Below, in pieces: positions 22,516-34,364 of a stretch of DNA of 64,000 nucleotides (its first letter is position 1; every line of letters starts with the position of its first letter). The stretch is from assembly GCA_963575745.1 (NCBI GenBank), contig CAUYUJ010016371.1, positions 616,726 to 680,725 of the forward strand, in the 5' to 3' direction. The notes below the pieces were generated by a model. It had not been told where the DNA came from. It saw only the letters and a program-made list of their open reading frames with translations, and did no database searches. A program made the position numbers and the translations under genes. The stretch is from Prorocentrum cordatum (taxonomy: Eukaryota > Sar > Dinophyceae > Prorocentrales > Prorocentraceae).

Positions 22516-23420
22516 CAAATGTAAAGAAACAGGCCATGGGAGCCGCCCAGGAGCCGCTTCACTCGAAAAAGTACAAGGGAAGCGCCCCACGGGCGGCCAT
22601 TAGATACCATACTTTCGGCCCTCGCCCCTCTCCTGGACCCCTCCCTAGAGGGCTTCGCCACACACAGGAACGTCATCACTCGTACCTCGCTCTTTCTGTT
22701 ACCTGGGCCAGCACAGGAATGGAAAGAGCGCCGCAGGAACTGGCCCGCGATGGCTCATGGCACCCTTTGCTCTTGGGAGCCTTGGCGTTCAGGGCTTCTT
22801 GCGTCACCGCTCTCTAGCTGTTGGGAGCCCTGGTGTTCAGAGACTTCTACGTTGCCGCTCGCTCTTGGGCGCCGTGCCGTTGAAAACCTTTTACGTCGTC
22901 GCGCTCTGGGGAGCCTTGTTGTTCACAGCTTGTTACGGCATTGTTCACCGTTGGAAGCCACATTGTTCCTTGGCGTCTCCGGGGCTTGCTGGCAACCCTC
23001 TTGAGGACGTGTTGGGACTGTTGGGCCGTCTTAGGGCCAGCCCAGACCCCAAACCCAAGCAGCCCAGTCCCTATAGCGCCTCTTCGAGCGCTCTTGGGAG
23101 CCTCTTGGGGCCCTCTTGGGGCTCTATTGGAGCCCTCTGGGGCCGTTTGGGGCCTTCTTGGGCCGTCTGAGGGCCCTCTCGGACCGTTTTCGGTCCCTTT
23201 GGGGGACCTCTGGGGCCGTCTTGGGACGATCTTGCGGGCCTCTTGGGAAGGGAAACACATGTGTTTAGCCTCCTGAAGCCATCTCGGGGGCTCTCTGGAG
23301 GGCCTCTGGAACCGTCTTGAGGCTCTCTTGGGCCAGCCCAGTCCCCACACCCAAGCAGCCCAGTCCCCACGCCGCCTCTTCGGGCCCTCTTGGGCCGTCT
23401 GGGGGCCCTCTTGAACCGTT
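22516..23420 (+). repeat. Complex repeat family 'GGGAACGG', copy 4
   Basis: Same module order as copy 2: GGCCATGGGAGCCGCCCAGG, GAGGGCTTCGCC, CACTCGTACCTCGCTC, the ACAGGAATGG variant at 22713, 44-bp units, then GCCAGCCCAG and CTCTTGGGGCC repeats. Confidence 0.88.
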
Positions 23421-23424
23421 TTCG

Positions 23425-23515
23425 GATCCCTCCTTCTCCTCCTCCTCCTCCTCCTCCTCCTCCTCCTACTCCTCCTCCTCCTCCTCCTCCTCCTCCTCCT
23501 ACTCCTCCCCCTAAT
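23425..23515. repeat. CCT tract
   Basis: CCT repeats with two CTA interruptions, immediately before module E. Confidence 0.95.
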
Positions 23516-23519
23516 CTTC

Positions 23520-23680
23520 CTCGCCATCCTCCCCCAAGCGTTCTCCGAAGGGTTTCTACAACGGCTGGGGGAACATATGACCCGATAACTTGGCAGAGCT
23601 CTTGCCACAACGCTCGGCCACATGGGCGATTCCAAAAGGCAAGGGGCGGCGGTGACTCGCCGTAGGCGTCTTCGATAACC
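23520..23680 (+). repeat. Module E, copy 2 (paired with 7090-7250)
   Basis: See the partner copy for shared landmarks. It ends in the same TCGCCGTAGGCGTCTTCG. Confidence 0.8.
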
Positions 23681-23990
23681 GTGGCCAAGATCGGTGCCGC
23701 TCTCGCTCGTCGGCCATCTTGGTCGGCGTCGCGTCGTCACCTCGTGGATCATCATCGCGCATCGGCGACGGCCGGCATGGACCATGACCAAGATCGGCGT
23801 CGACAGGATCCCGCGGCGTCTCGATCGGGGTCACCGTGCTTCTTCCCTCGGGCCTGGCACTGCAGCACCCGCGCCAAGTCCTCCCCGACCAGCTTCGAGA
23901 GGCCGCCCCAGAAGCCCTCCTGCGACCGCGCGCATAGGGGGATGGGAAGACGGAGCAGGAGGGGAAGTGATGAAGATCCTCTTCGATCCC
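23681..23990. other. No recognisable gene
   Basis: Non-repetitive GC-rich sequence with a short plus-strand Arg/Ser-rich frame that then runs into CCT repeats. Not assignable. Confidence 0.35.
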
Positions 23991-23994
23991 TCTC

Positions 23995-24275
23995 CTCCTC
24001 CTCCTCCTCCTCCTCCTCCTCGACCTTCCTCCTTGATATTCCTCTTCGATGCTCTTCCTCGATCTTCAAACACGATTCTCCTCCTCGACCCTCCTCCATC
24101 AACCTTGTCGCCCCTCCTCCTCCTCCTCCTCCTCCTCCTCCTCCTCCTCCTCCTCCTCCTCATGCTCCTCCTCCTCCTCCTCCTCCTCCTCCTCCTCCTC
24201 CTCCTCCTCCTCCTTGGTCCTCCTCCTCCTCGGTCCTCCTCCTCCTCCTCCTCAAGCTCGCGGGGATGCTACGCA
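23995..24275. repeat. CCT tracts
   Basis: Two blocks of CCT repeats (about 23995-24022 and 24115-24255), separated by TCCTCGATC-rich sequence. Confidence 0.95.
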
Positions 24276-24479
24276 GGTAGCAGCCTGCGGACCTCGTTCT
24301 GGCCCCCTCGCCCCCTCTCGAGGAAGAGAGGCCAGCATGAGCATGAACTTCCGGAGGTCCGCGCGGACTTCCCAGATCGGCGCGAAGCGCGCCAGGGGCG
24401 GCGCCGGAGGCGCCGCCGGGGAGGGCCCAGCGGAGCTCAGAAAGCATCATCAGGACGTTTGTTTCCCCCGTTGACCCCC

Positions 24480-24665
24480 GGGAGCCACGCCCCAATGAGC
24501 ACCGTTCAACCAAACCATATCCCTTCTGGCATTGCGTTGGCCCCACTGGCTGACTTACCCTTGCTCATGCCACGTACCAATGAGCACCGCTCAACCGATC
24601 CCTATCCCAATCTGGCGCAGCATTGGCCCCACGTGCCGACTTGCCTGTTCCCTTCGAGTTTCTCG
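24480..24665 (+). repeat. 85-bp direct duplication
   Basis: CCACG..CCAATGAGCACCG.TCAACC occurs at 24485 and 24570, followed in both by TATCCC..TCTGGC...ATTG..TTGGCCCCAC..GC.GACTT.CC. Confidence 0.8.
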
Positions 24666-24954
24666 GGGCCTGTCCGCACTTTGGGGGGTGTGGCCATTTG
24701 GGGCTGAAATACCGTGGCCCAGTGGGGTTGGGGTCGGTGGTGGTAAGGTTACGGTTTGTGCACAGACAGCCCCCTCAGGTACATGGTCCCAACTGGCCTG
24801 AACAAGCTCCCCGAATAACTCAGGGCAATCTCAACACCCACCGCCTTTGGGGCCTTCTCGCGGGACCTGTTGAAGCCAACTAGGACTACCTGGTGGCGCT
24901 GTCCGTGCGCAGCCCGTAATTTGGCCAATTGATGAAACGATGGTGAAATATTGT
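24666..24954. other. No recognisable gene
   Basis: No domain or repeat recognised. Confidence 0.4.
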
Positions 24955-25500
24955 TGTTGATGATGACAGTGTGATGGTGGTGACGATGTAATGATGACGA
25001 CGGTGGTGATGATGATGGTAATGATGGTGCTGGCGAAAATGATTGTGAGGGCGCTGGTGATGATGCTGGTGATGATGAAGGTTGATGGTGGTGATGGCGG
25101 TGATAATGATGATGGTGATGGTGATGATGATGGTGGTGGTGATGGTGGTGTTGATGATGAATATTGCGATGGTCCCGATGATGGTGATGATGGTGGTAGT
25201 GCTGATGGTACAGAAAATGATAATGGTGGTGGTGATGGCGGGGGTGATGGTGATGATGGTGGCAGGGATGGTGATGGTGATGAAGATGGTGGCGGTGGTA
25301 AAAATGATGATAATGGTGTGTGGTGATGATGATGACGGTGGTGATAATGATGGTGTTGATGGTGGTGGCGACGGTGGGGGTGATTCGGCTGCTGATGGTG
25401 ATGGTGCTGGTGATGACAGTAACGATGATGATGATGATGATGCCGATGATGCTGCTGCTGGTGATGATTGTGACGCTGATGACGATGCAGATGGTGATGG

Positions 25501-25547
<47 letters not shown>

Positions 25548-25555
25548 GTGGCCCG
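24955..25555. repeat. GATGGTGATGAT trinucleotide-derived tract
   Basis: About 600 bases of interspersed GAT, GGT and GGC codon-like triplets ending in pure GAT (about 25500-25545). Confidence 0.95.
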
Positions 25556-25599
25556 CGCATCAACGACACGGCGAAAGGGCAACCCTTTGCGCTGCAGCG

Positions 25600-25735
25600 T
25601 CGTCGTCTTCCTCCTCCTCCTCCTCCTCCTCCTCCTCCTCCTCCTCCTCTTCCTGTTCCTCCTCTTCCTCCTCCTCTTCCTTGTCGTCGCCGCCGCCGCC
25701 GCCGCCGTCATCGTCGTCGCCGCCGTCCTTACCGA
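25600..25735. repeat. CCT tract followed by GCC/GTC tract
   Basis: CCT repeats (25608-25680), then CGCCGCCGCC and CATCGTCGTCGCC. Confidence 0.92.
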
Positions 25736-25879
25736 TAGGGGCCACCCTGTGTCCTCACCGCTAGCCGCGGCGCCGACGCGCCCTGCTTCCGCGGCCGCGG
25801 CGGCTCCGCCAGGCGCGCCCGCCGCCGCGCCGGGTTCAGCGGAGGCGGCGTCTTCTGGGCGGCACGCCCTTTCGGGCAG

Positions 25880-26085
25880 CGGATGGAAGGGACGAGGGAA
25901 AGAGCGAGCAAAGGGAGACAGAGGGGGGAGAGGAAAGAGACAGAAGGGGAGAAGGAGCGATGGGGACGAGGGAAAGAAAAGAAGAGAGACAGAGAGAGAA
26001 AGAGAGAGAGAGAGCGCGAGAGAGAGAGAGAGCGAGAGAGAGAGAGAGACGCAGAGAGGGAGAGAGAGAGAGAGAGATCGGACAA
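25880..26085. repeat. GA-rich microsatellite
   Basis: GAGAGAGAGA runs within AGGGAGA purine sequence. Confidence 0.92.
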
Positions 26086-27525
26086 TTGAACGGGAGTTCC
26101 GTCGACAGCCGGCTACTGCGGTAGCCGAGGTCGCCATCGCACTCCCGGCGGTGGTGCGCGCCCTTAAGTGCGGGGAGCGTTGAAGCAACCGCGCCCCGGC
26201 GCAAAGCGACTGAGGCAAGTGGCGGGGAGCTGAACAGGCTTGCGAGGGGCGCCTCGGCGCCGCAGCCCTCCGGCGGCCGAAGGGGCCGCTGTCGCCGAGG
26301 CCGCTGGAGCGGTCGACCTCGGCGCGGCCGACGAGCGCGCGCGATCGGCCGATCCGGGCGAGAAAACCTGGCGGCATCCCCGAAAGAGCGCAGGAGCGGG
26401 CGTTCACGGCCTCAGGCACGGCCCAGCGACTGCGCCGCGGCCGCGCCCGATGCGGCCCTGCCCAGGCAGCCGGATGGCGCCGAGGATAATGAATTGAAGC
26501 GGCGCGCGAGGACTCCCTGCCGTTGCCCGCTGCCGCGCTCGCCATCCTGGCGGCGCTCTCGAACGGCCTGGCGAAAGTTCGCGCAATGCCTCCGCTGCCC
26601 CGTTCGCAGTGCCGGCGGCGCTCGCCTCTGCCGCGTCCGCGACTCCAGCGGTGTCCTCCGCCGCCCCGCTCGTCATTCCAGCGGCGCGATCCATGGCCGC
26701 TTCCGCATCTGCAACGGCGCCGCCCAACTACCGCGCTGGCCATTGCAACGGCGTGGCGCGCGCCATCGCTGCGATCGCAAATCCAATGGAGGCGCTGCCG
26801 CGTCGCTCCGCGGCGCCGCGCGCTCATCGCGCGGGCTTGCCCAGCGAACGCACAAAAGCGAATTTGCCCTCCAAAAAACATCCGGCCGCCGCGGAATGCG
26901 GCGACGTGGCCAGAGGGGCCGCAAAGGCGACCGCAGGGTTGCCGGAAGGCGCGCAGGGCGCTTCAATGGCCATAGCCACGAGCACAAGCCGGGCTCGCGA
27001 CCGCAGGGGGCACGGCCCGCCGACCGCGTCTGGGCAGGGAGCGCACTGGGAACATCGCCCCTGGGCCCGACATGTCCCCGTCAGCAGCGCAGCGAAAGCA
27101 GCGGGCAGCAGCGGCTCCAAAAGTCAATATTTGGCGCGTTATCTGGGGCGGCTGACGCGAGCCAGGCAAGATCGCTTCGGCGGGGGCGGCGCGAGCCAGG
27201 CTGAATTTGGTCGGCGGTGGCGGCGCGAGCCAACCAAAGGGATCTCGGGCGCGACGCGAGCGCGTCGTTGATGGCGTCGGCGCCGCGCGTCTCGACAGCG
27301 ACTGTTCTGGCGCGACCGCGGCATCAACCGCGCAAAGCGCCCGGGACTGTCCCGGCGGGCCGGCCCGAAGCTCGCGCGAATAGCGTCGCCGGCCCTTTTA
27401 GGCGCGGGCGTCGCACAGCGGCCCCTCTCCCACTCTCTTCTTCCCCGTCGGGGAGGGCCCCACCCCCGCCCCATCCCCGGGAGCATGGGCGGGATGGCGC
27501 GAGCCGTCACAGCGTCCAAGATAAT
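26086..27525. other. GC-rich region without a recognisable gene
   Basis: Open frames exist in all plus frames and on the minus strand, with Ala/Arg/Ser-rich composition and GCGGCGC-type internal repetition. No frame stands out and no domain is recognised. Confidence 0.4.
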
Positions 27526-29195
27526 ACAAGATGGCTCCAAGAGGGACTAGGGAGAGCCCAACATGGCCTCCAGCATGGCCTAAGCTAGCGCAGAATCGCT
27601 CAACTGAAGCCCCAATACCGCTTCAAGATAGGCCCACGTGGGCACGCAGCCTACAGAGGGGGCCCACAGGAAACCCCACTCCTGCAAAAACTTACAGAAC
27701 CTCAGCGATTTGCGCCTTCTCGCCCGTTCGTTTCCGACGGGCTTCGGAGGCCTCAAGATGGCTCCAAAATGGCTCGAGAGGGCACCGAGAGAAGCCCGAA
27801 ACGACCCCCCAACTTCCCCAGGAGCGCCCGAGAGCGCTCTTGGGGGGCCCAGGAGGGGCGCAATGATATTAGGAAGCCCCTTTCCTTGATCGATGTCCTC
27901 CAATCTGGCTCCAAGATACCATCCAAGGCACCCGGCGAGAGTGCCCCCAGCTGCCCCCCGGAAGCGGCCGAGCGGCCCCGAGGGGCCTCCTGGGGCCCCC
28001 CCTGGAACATTCCTGTAGCGATCTCGAGGCAGTTTTCAAAGCGCGCCCCAAAGTGGCGCCCTCTGCAAGCTCCCCAGGGCCTTCCATCGCTGTCTTGGCG
28101 GCCCCAGGGGGTGGTCCAAGGGGCGTCGCCAGGTGGGGCCCCAAGGCGAGCCCCAAGAAGAACCCGAGAGAACTCCGCTATACCCAAATGCCAAACTCAT
28201 CGCGTAGAGTTCTGATCCCAGGTCTACGCGGGGGCCCGAAGACGGCCTCAATAAGGCCCCGAGAGGGCCGCGAGAGAGGCCCGAGAGGGCCGCCAGAAAG
28301 CTTGAAAAAGGCACCAAGAGAGGCCCAAGAGGTCCCCGAGAGGGCCTCACTATGGCCCCAAGCACGCCCAAAGACGGCTCTTGGGGCCCCAAAAGGGTGC
28401 CAAGAAAGCCGCGAGAGATCTTCGCACAGCATCTCAAGAAACCCCTAGCGCCAATTATGCGGCGGACGCATTGCATAACCAACTTGGCCCCGAGGGAACG
28501 CTCCGCGGGCCCGAGCGCCAGTGGGGCCCAGGACGGCCCGAAGAGGGCTCGCAGAGGGCCCCAAGAGATACCTAATATGACCACACGGGAGCCCCAACAT
28601 GGCCCCGAGACGGCCCTCCGACGATATCACACCAACAGCCCAAAAATGTCATGCGCATGATTTCGCGCGGGGTCAAGCGATATCCTCGCAAGAGCCTTCT
28701 CGGTGGGGCCCTCGTGAAATCTCCGTTAGGGCCCCGAGCCCCCTTGAGGTCTTGGGCCCCGCGAGACCGAGCCGAGACGGGCCTCCACGCTGTTCCCCAG
28801 AAAGTCCCGTTGGACAGCCCAGGGGCTCCTCTTGCGCCCTCAGTGGGCCCCGAGATATCTCTGAAAGCGCCCCGAGAAGGTCCCCAAGGCAGCCCCCAGC
28901 GATATCGCACCTAGGGCCCAGCGATATCGCGCGCATGATATCGATCGCCAGGGTGGCCAAAAATGATGCCATACCAAAGGCCCGGTTGGAGTTTCCTCTG
29001 GGCACTTTTGGAGCCCAAGAGATCGCCCCGAAAACGAGCCCCCAGGCTGCCCCCCAAAGGGGGGTGCCGGGGGCCAGCCAAGAAGCCCCCCTCGGGAGCC
29101 CTCGCGGGCCTTTGGGGTCGGGGCCCTCCGACGCCGCTTCGGAGGGCCCTGGGGGGGTTCAACGGGGGCCCGGGCGGAGTGAGGATCACAAGTAC
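27526..29195. repeat. Diverged GAGGCCCC/CCCCGAGAGGGCC short-unit repeats
   Basis: Much of this stretch is built of GGCCCCAAGAGG, CCCCGAGAGGGCC and GATATCGC motifs without a strict period. It appears to be an old relative of the 9.66-kb minisatellite. Confidence 0.6.
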
Positions 29196-29204
29196 CCATG
29201 GGAA

Positions 29205-29668
29205 CCAATGCATTTCATGCGTTTTGACCGGCGCCAGAGAATTCAACGTGCTTTCGCTCGTCTTCATTTGGCTTCACGCATTTGCATGGAAACGCACGAC
29301 ATTCTTGCAGCTTCACGCGTGTCAATACGTTTTTTGTGTATTTCTACGCGTTTCGATGAGTTTCGCCATAGTATCATACATTCCGATATGTTCCCATGCG
29401 TTTCGATGAATGTCGATGCAGTTTCACCAATTCCAATCTGTTTTCATGCATGTTGATGCGATGTCTGCGTTTCGATGAATGTCAATGCGCTCCCATGCGT
29501 TTCCATGCGTTCCAATGCACTTCTTTGAAATTTCATACCGTCCAAAATGTGCTCACGCATTCCGATGTGATATCTACGTTGTTCGATTAATTCCCATGCG
29601 TTCCCATTGGTTTGATGCGTTTTCACGCGCTTCGCTGCGTGATCACGTATTTCGATGCGTTCTCGAAA
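29205..29668 (+). repeat. T-rich GCGTTTCGATG short-unit repeat
   Basis: CATGCGTTT, TTTCGATGAATG and GCGTTTTCACGCG variants recur every 10-20 bases. Composition is distinctly more T-rich than the flanks. Confidence 0.8.
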
Positions 29669-29844
29669 AATACACGAACCAAGAACCCACATACCTATTT
29701 CATGGTATGTGCGCACCAAGCAACAAGCAACTGCTACCTTCGATTGGGCACCCTGACACTCCGAGCCTGCTTGAGCCGGAGTGCTCACAGATCTAAATGC
29801 TGCCCAAACCCGTGCTAGTACAACTGAAAGAATGCAACGGCGAG

Positions 29845-30460
29845 TCCTGCCACCATGCGCACCCCCACTGGCGTCGAAGAAATGATACGCCTGCCGCGCC
29901 CGGCGACCCTGAGACGGATAGAGGCCGCGGCGAGGGACCACTCCTTGCGCACCCCCTCTGGCGGCGAGAAATGCCGCGCCTGCAACACCCCGCGGCCCTG
30001 AGACAGATAGAGGCCGAGGTGAGGGGCCACCCCCTGCGCACCACCTCCGACGTCGAGAAGTTGCCACGCCTGCCACGCCCCGCGACCCCTGGGCGAACAG
30101 AGACCGCGGTAGGTGTCGAGAAAGCGCCACGCCTGCCACGCCCCGCGACCCTGGGACGGATAAGGAGGCCGCGGTGAGGGACTGCGCACCCCCTCTGGCG
30201 TCGAGAAATGCCGCGCCTGCCACGCCTTGCGGTCCTGAGACGGATAGAGACCACGGTGAGAGACCACCCCCTGCGCACCCCCTCTAGCGTCGAGAAAAGC
30301 CACGCCTGCCGCGCCCCGCGACCCTAGAACGGATAGAGACCGCGGTAGGGGACCACCCCCTGCGCACCCCCTCTGGCGTCGAAAAAGTGCCGCGGCTGCC
30401 ACGCCTTGCGATCCTGCGACGGATGGGGACCACGGTGAGGGACCACCCACTGCGCGCTGA
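29845..30460 (+). repeat. 89-bp minisatellite, about 7 copies
   Basis: GCGCACCCCCTCTGGCGTCG recurs at about 29857, 29947, 30036, 30184, 30273 and 30362, with a diverged copy at 30452. The steps are 89-90 except for one 148-base interval that holds a truncated unit. Each unit continues CGCCTGCCACGCCCCGCGAC, GACGGATAGAG and CCACCCC. Confidence 0.93.
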
Positions 30461-30499
30461 GTAAGTACCAAGCAATCGGGACCGAATCCACCGCGTCCC

Positions 30500-31480
30500 C
30501 CGACGGTGGTCAGGGTTGACTGCATCATGTGTCACGTTGTTGCTGTCATGTAATTCTTCCGGCCGGTACACAGAGTCACGCTTTCGGCGCGGAGCGACGC
30601 AGCCATTGTTGCGCGTTGTTGCAGGTCTGGCAGTTGAGCACCTCATTATTTGCGCGCTCCACGCACACTTGCGGTGAAGTCGGTTCTGCGGAATGCCGGC
30701 AGCGCCGCGCGTGGCTCGCCCGAGGTCGGGGCTGACGGCGAAGGCACGTCTCACGCTATGTTCAAAAGGGTGCGCTCTGCAAGGTTGGTCTGGTTGACAT
30801 TGCCGGCCGACCACACGCCAGACTCGTCTTCTCTTCAAGGCGCGGTTCCACATAATCACAGAAAAGCGCCACGACGAGCCCAACACAGATTCGCATACCT
30901 ATTCTCGCGAAGAAGCAAAGCCTTCCAAAACGCTGCGCGCATGCAACGCATACCAGCACATCGAGTCCGAATGCGAAGTCTGCCGCGAAACCTTTCGGCG
31001 CGCCCCCCTTGGATGCCGCGAGCCGTCTGTAGACTCTAGACTGCGCCAACGTGGCCCGGGCGGCGGCGCGCGGCCTGCGCTGCCAAGGGCGTCGGCGAAG
31101 CCCCCTGCGACGCCACGAACCGCATGTAGGAAAACGACCCGAATGGTTTCGGCGGCGGCAAGCGGCCCGTGCTTCAAAACCGTTGGCGACGTTCCCTATG
31201 GGTCCAGGAACCGCGCCAGGGCGTGCTAACATGGTCCACGGGCCTTCGGCCAGCTGCGCCTGCCCCCCCCGTCGCCCCGCCCCTCGCCCATCCCCCTCCG
31301 CTTCGAACGACGCAAGCAGCGCCCCTCTCTGCTCCGCGCTTCCCTGTTTCACGGGCGCCGTCCAAACTCGCTGAACAATTCTGCGCATGTCTTTGAGGCT
31401 CTGGCAGGCTCTAACGAAGGTCAGGCCTCTGCACGCATCAGATTTGATGAACGTAGTGGCGCCCTGCTGAATGACGGGGT
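30500..31480 (-). pseudogene. Possible coding relic, unknown protein
   Basis: The minus-strand frame near 31235-31475 has protein-like composition, with ATTFIKSDACRGLTFVRACQ and SLKDMRRIVQRVWTAPVKQG, and could begin after an acceptor-like GTCATTCAG. Downstream, protein-like pieces persist in changing frames to about 30530. No domain is recognised and no intact frame spans the region. It may belong with the relic at 32.2-33.4 kb on the same strand. Confidence 0.3.
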
Positions 31481-32199
31481 CGCAATCTGATGAGCGCCGG
31501 CCGACGCCCGCCCTCTGGGCCGGCGCTGGGGCCAAGCGACTCGCTGGCCGACCTCCGGGAAAGCGGGGGGGGGGAGGGCGGGGGGGGGATCTGCCGAGTG
31601 GATTTCGCGAGTTGGCTGTCCGAGCTGATTCCTCGTGTGCGAATGGCGAGTTAACCGCGGGGTGGGCGCCCCCAACTTAGCGCGCCGAGTTGACCCGCGT
31701 CTCGCGTTCGTGTCGCGCGGGCGCAAAGCGCGAGGGGCGAGCGCGGGCGCGAGCGCGGGGCGCGAGCGTGAAGTGCGAGCGCGAGGCGCACAGTGCGGGG
31801 GGCGACTGCGGGGGCGAGCGCGGAGTGCGAGTGCGAAGTGCGAGTGTGCAGTGCGAGTTTGGGCGCCGAGTGCGAGGGGCGGCCGCGCGCCCCGAAATGG
31901 CAGCTAGCTAGAGAGGCACGATCGCTGCCCCACAGACGCACACGAGGCGCCACCATGCGGGCGCGCGCCTTCTTGGGGGGGCTCAGCGAGAAGGGCCTCC
32001 TCGATGGCCCAGGGCGCAGCGCGCTGCAGACGGGCGCAGGCGAAAGCGCAGTGGGGCGCTGTCGCTCCGCCCCGCGCCGCGCGGTAGACTTCGCACGGCC
32101 ATCTCGGGGCCGCCAGGGGCCAGGGCCTTGCTGACCTGGGCGACGGTCGCACACTTGGATTCGATGCCCGCGATCCCGCAGCACGTCGTGGCCAGCGAC
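31481..32199. other. GCGAGTGCGAG-rich low-complexity DNA
   Basis: About 31720-31890 is a GCGAG/GTGCGA short repeat. The rest is GC-rich with no supported gene. Confidence 0.45.
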
Positions 32200-33420
32200 G
32201 CGTCAGCGCCGCGCCATGTCGCGGGCGATCTGGGAATCGCGCGGCGCACGGATGCCTAGGGCGCCGGTTCTGCCGTGCTTCGCGACGCCGTGCCCCGCGA
32301 GCCCAGAGGAGGTGGCGCGGGCCTCGGCGAGAATGCCCGCGTGGCCCTCGCTCGGGGCGCCAAATGGTTTGGCACTGGTCCATGGCTGCCGTCTGGGCGT
32401 CATAATTGCTAGGTTCGCACGTGGCCCCCGCGAGCCAGGAGGCTCGCAGAACCGTGGCGGCGTCCTGCTGCCCAACGCCGAAGGTCGCCGCCAGGGGCCG
32501 TTTGTCCTGTCTGAGCCGAAGCGCCCGAAAGTCTCGCAGTGCGCCGAAGGATCTTGACTGCCGAGAAGTGGTTGTGGAAGAAAGCAGCGAAGGTGTCCTG
32601 TAGGTCGGCGTCGAACTGACGGTGCTCGTTTGCTCTCCTCCCGCGCGCGGTCCTGGGCGGAACCGCTCCCTTTGCGGCCAGGGCCAGCCGCTGACGGGAG
32701 CAGCGCCCGAGAGCTGGTCCTCGAATGGCTGGTGGAGCGAGGGCGCCGCGGCGATGGCTTCAGTCTCGTGGAGAACGACGCGGGCCCAGGCCATGCGGCG
32801 CTCTGGGTCCAGCTGGATCTGGGCAGCGTTGTGCTTTCATTGGGCCTCTTTGGTGCCGAGCTGGTAGATGGTGCCGTCAATGTGAGCCGGCACTGGCCTC
32901 GCAGCCTTGAGCCCTCTGCTTGAGCACGGGGATCACGACAGCGGTGTTTTTGCAAGTGGGGCTGATGGGGCCGAGGACGGCGATGGCCATAGCAAGCTCT
33001 GGGCGGCTGCACTGGCCCATCACTTGGTCGAGGATCTTTTCGCCGTCGTCGATGTCGTGAAGGGAAATGCCGTCTGGGTACGTGGTGCCGTCGGCACTTT
33101 TGGTGGGCGCATGGGCGACAGGGGCAGACCAATGGTCGGTGTCAAGGCTGACGCAGGGGGGCCACCAAAGCCACAGTCTGCGAGCGCGCGGCTTGGCGGT
33201 CGGGGGTGGCTGTGGTACTCTCTCGCTGTTGCTTGAAAAAGGTCCTGCGTGTAGCTGATACCATTGGACGCACCGAGACGCTCCGAGGAAACACTCAGCT
33301 TCTTGGTGTCGTCGTGGTGGTTGTCGAAGGCTCGTGGTAATGCGCCAGGAGGTTGCGCGCCTGGGTGGCGCGGTCGTATCCATTCTTGACGGGCGAGGCG
33401 ACGCACAGCTGCTTGCGATG
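32200..33420 (-). pseudogene. Frameshifted coding relic, unknown protein family
   Basis: Reading down the minus strand, protein-like pieces follow one another in different frames: KNGYDRATQARNLLAHYHEP (about 33300-33370), KKLSVSSERLGASNGISYTQ (33230-33300), then SLHDIDDGEKILDQVMGQCS and SPTCKNTAVVIPVLKQRAQG (32890-33070), then RMAWARVVLHETEAIAAAPS and WPQRERF (32640-32795). Composition and continuity suggest one protein broken by at least three indels. No catalytic motif is recognised, so function is unknown. The downstream third is Arg-rich and probably no longer in frame. Confidence 0.45.
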
Positions 33421-33664
33421 AAGAAAAGTGCCTCCGACAGGCGGCTTGCGCGGCGCAGGCTGCTTGGAGGGCAGCCGACGGCGGCCATTTGACCTCGGAG
33501 CCTCGGCTGCGGCCGTCTGCGGGGTAAGGAGGGGGACGCGATGAGCCCCGCGCTGGCAGGGCGCGGGCCCGGTTTCGCCGAGCAATGAGAAGCGGGAGGC
33601 TTCGCGTCGGGGGTCGCCCTGAGTGCCAGGCGCTCTCGAGCCGAGACTGGAGAGATCAATATAG
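33421..33664. other. No recognisable gene
   Basis: GC-rich, with no persisting frame of protein-like composition. Confidence 0.35.
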
Positions 33665-33795
33665 ATACATGAAGGGAGAGAGAGAGAGAGGAGGGGAGAG
33701 AGAGAGCGAGAGAGAGAGAGATGGAGTGAACGAAGGGAAGGAGGCCGAGACAGAAAATGGGAGAGGGGAGAGGGAGGGGGGAGAGGGAGGGGGAA
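33665..33795. repeat. GA-rich microsatellite
   Basis: GAGAGAGAG runs and GGGAGAGGGAGGGGG. Confidence 0.92.
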
Positions 33796-33829
33796 GCAAA
33801 GCAGGTGCGCTCGCACCATATCTAACATC

Positions 33830-34150
33830 GTACCCCGACGGCCCAAGAGGCCACCAAGCCGGCCCAATAGAGCCCCAAGAGAGGCCCCAGAAGGGGAACA
33901 CCAACTGACATTTCAAGACCTTCGCCCCGGGACGGCCCCTGAGACCGCCAGCGGGCCCCCAAGAGGCCCCCCACAAGCTCCAGGAGGCCCCGAAGAGGCC
34001 CAAATCAGAGCCCAAGAAGCCCCCACGGGACCCCCGAGAAGCCTCAAAGACACCACAGAACCGAATCCAAGAGGCTTCTGAGAGGCCTCCCAAAAGATTC
34101 CCACAGGCATCCCAGAGGCCTCTGATATAGAACCCAGGCATGGTGGCAAG
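33830..34150. repeat. GGCCCCCAAGAGG short-unit repeats
   Basis: Diverged relatives of the 9.66-kb minisatellite (CCCAAGAGGCCACC, CCCCAAGAGAGGCCCC, CCCCCAAGAGGCCCC). Confidence 0.75.
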
Positions 34151-34364
34151 ATGGGCCGAAGGCCACTAGACGACAAATCCGCCGCCCCCAGGGGTGCACG
34201 GTGTGCCTTACTTTTGAATGGTTCTGTACATAAGCAGAGCAGAGACGAAGAGGGACAAGGAGCAGAACGAAGTGGACGTCATCTGAAGACGAGACGAGGA
34301 GGCAAGAGAGGCAAAAGCAGGACACTCATCGCCCCCTTTCTCCTCCATCCCATTCCCTTTACGA

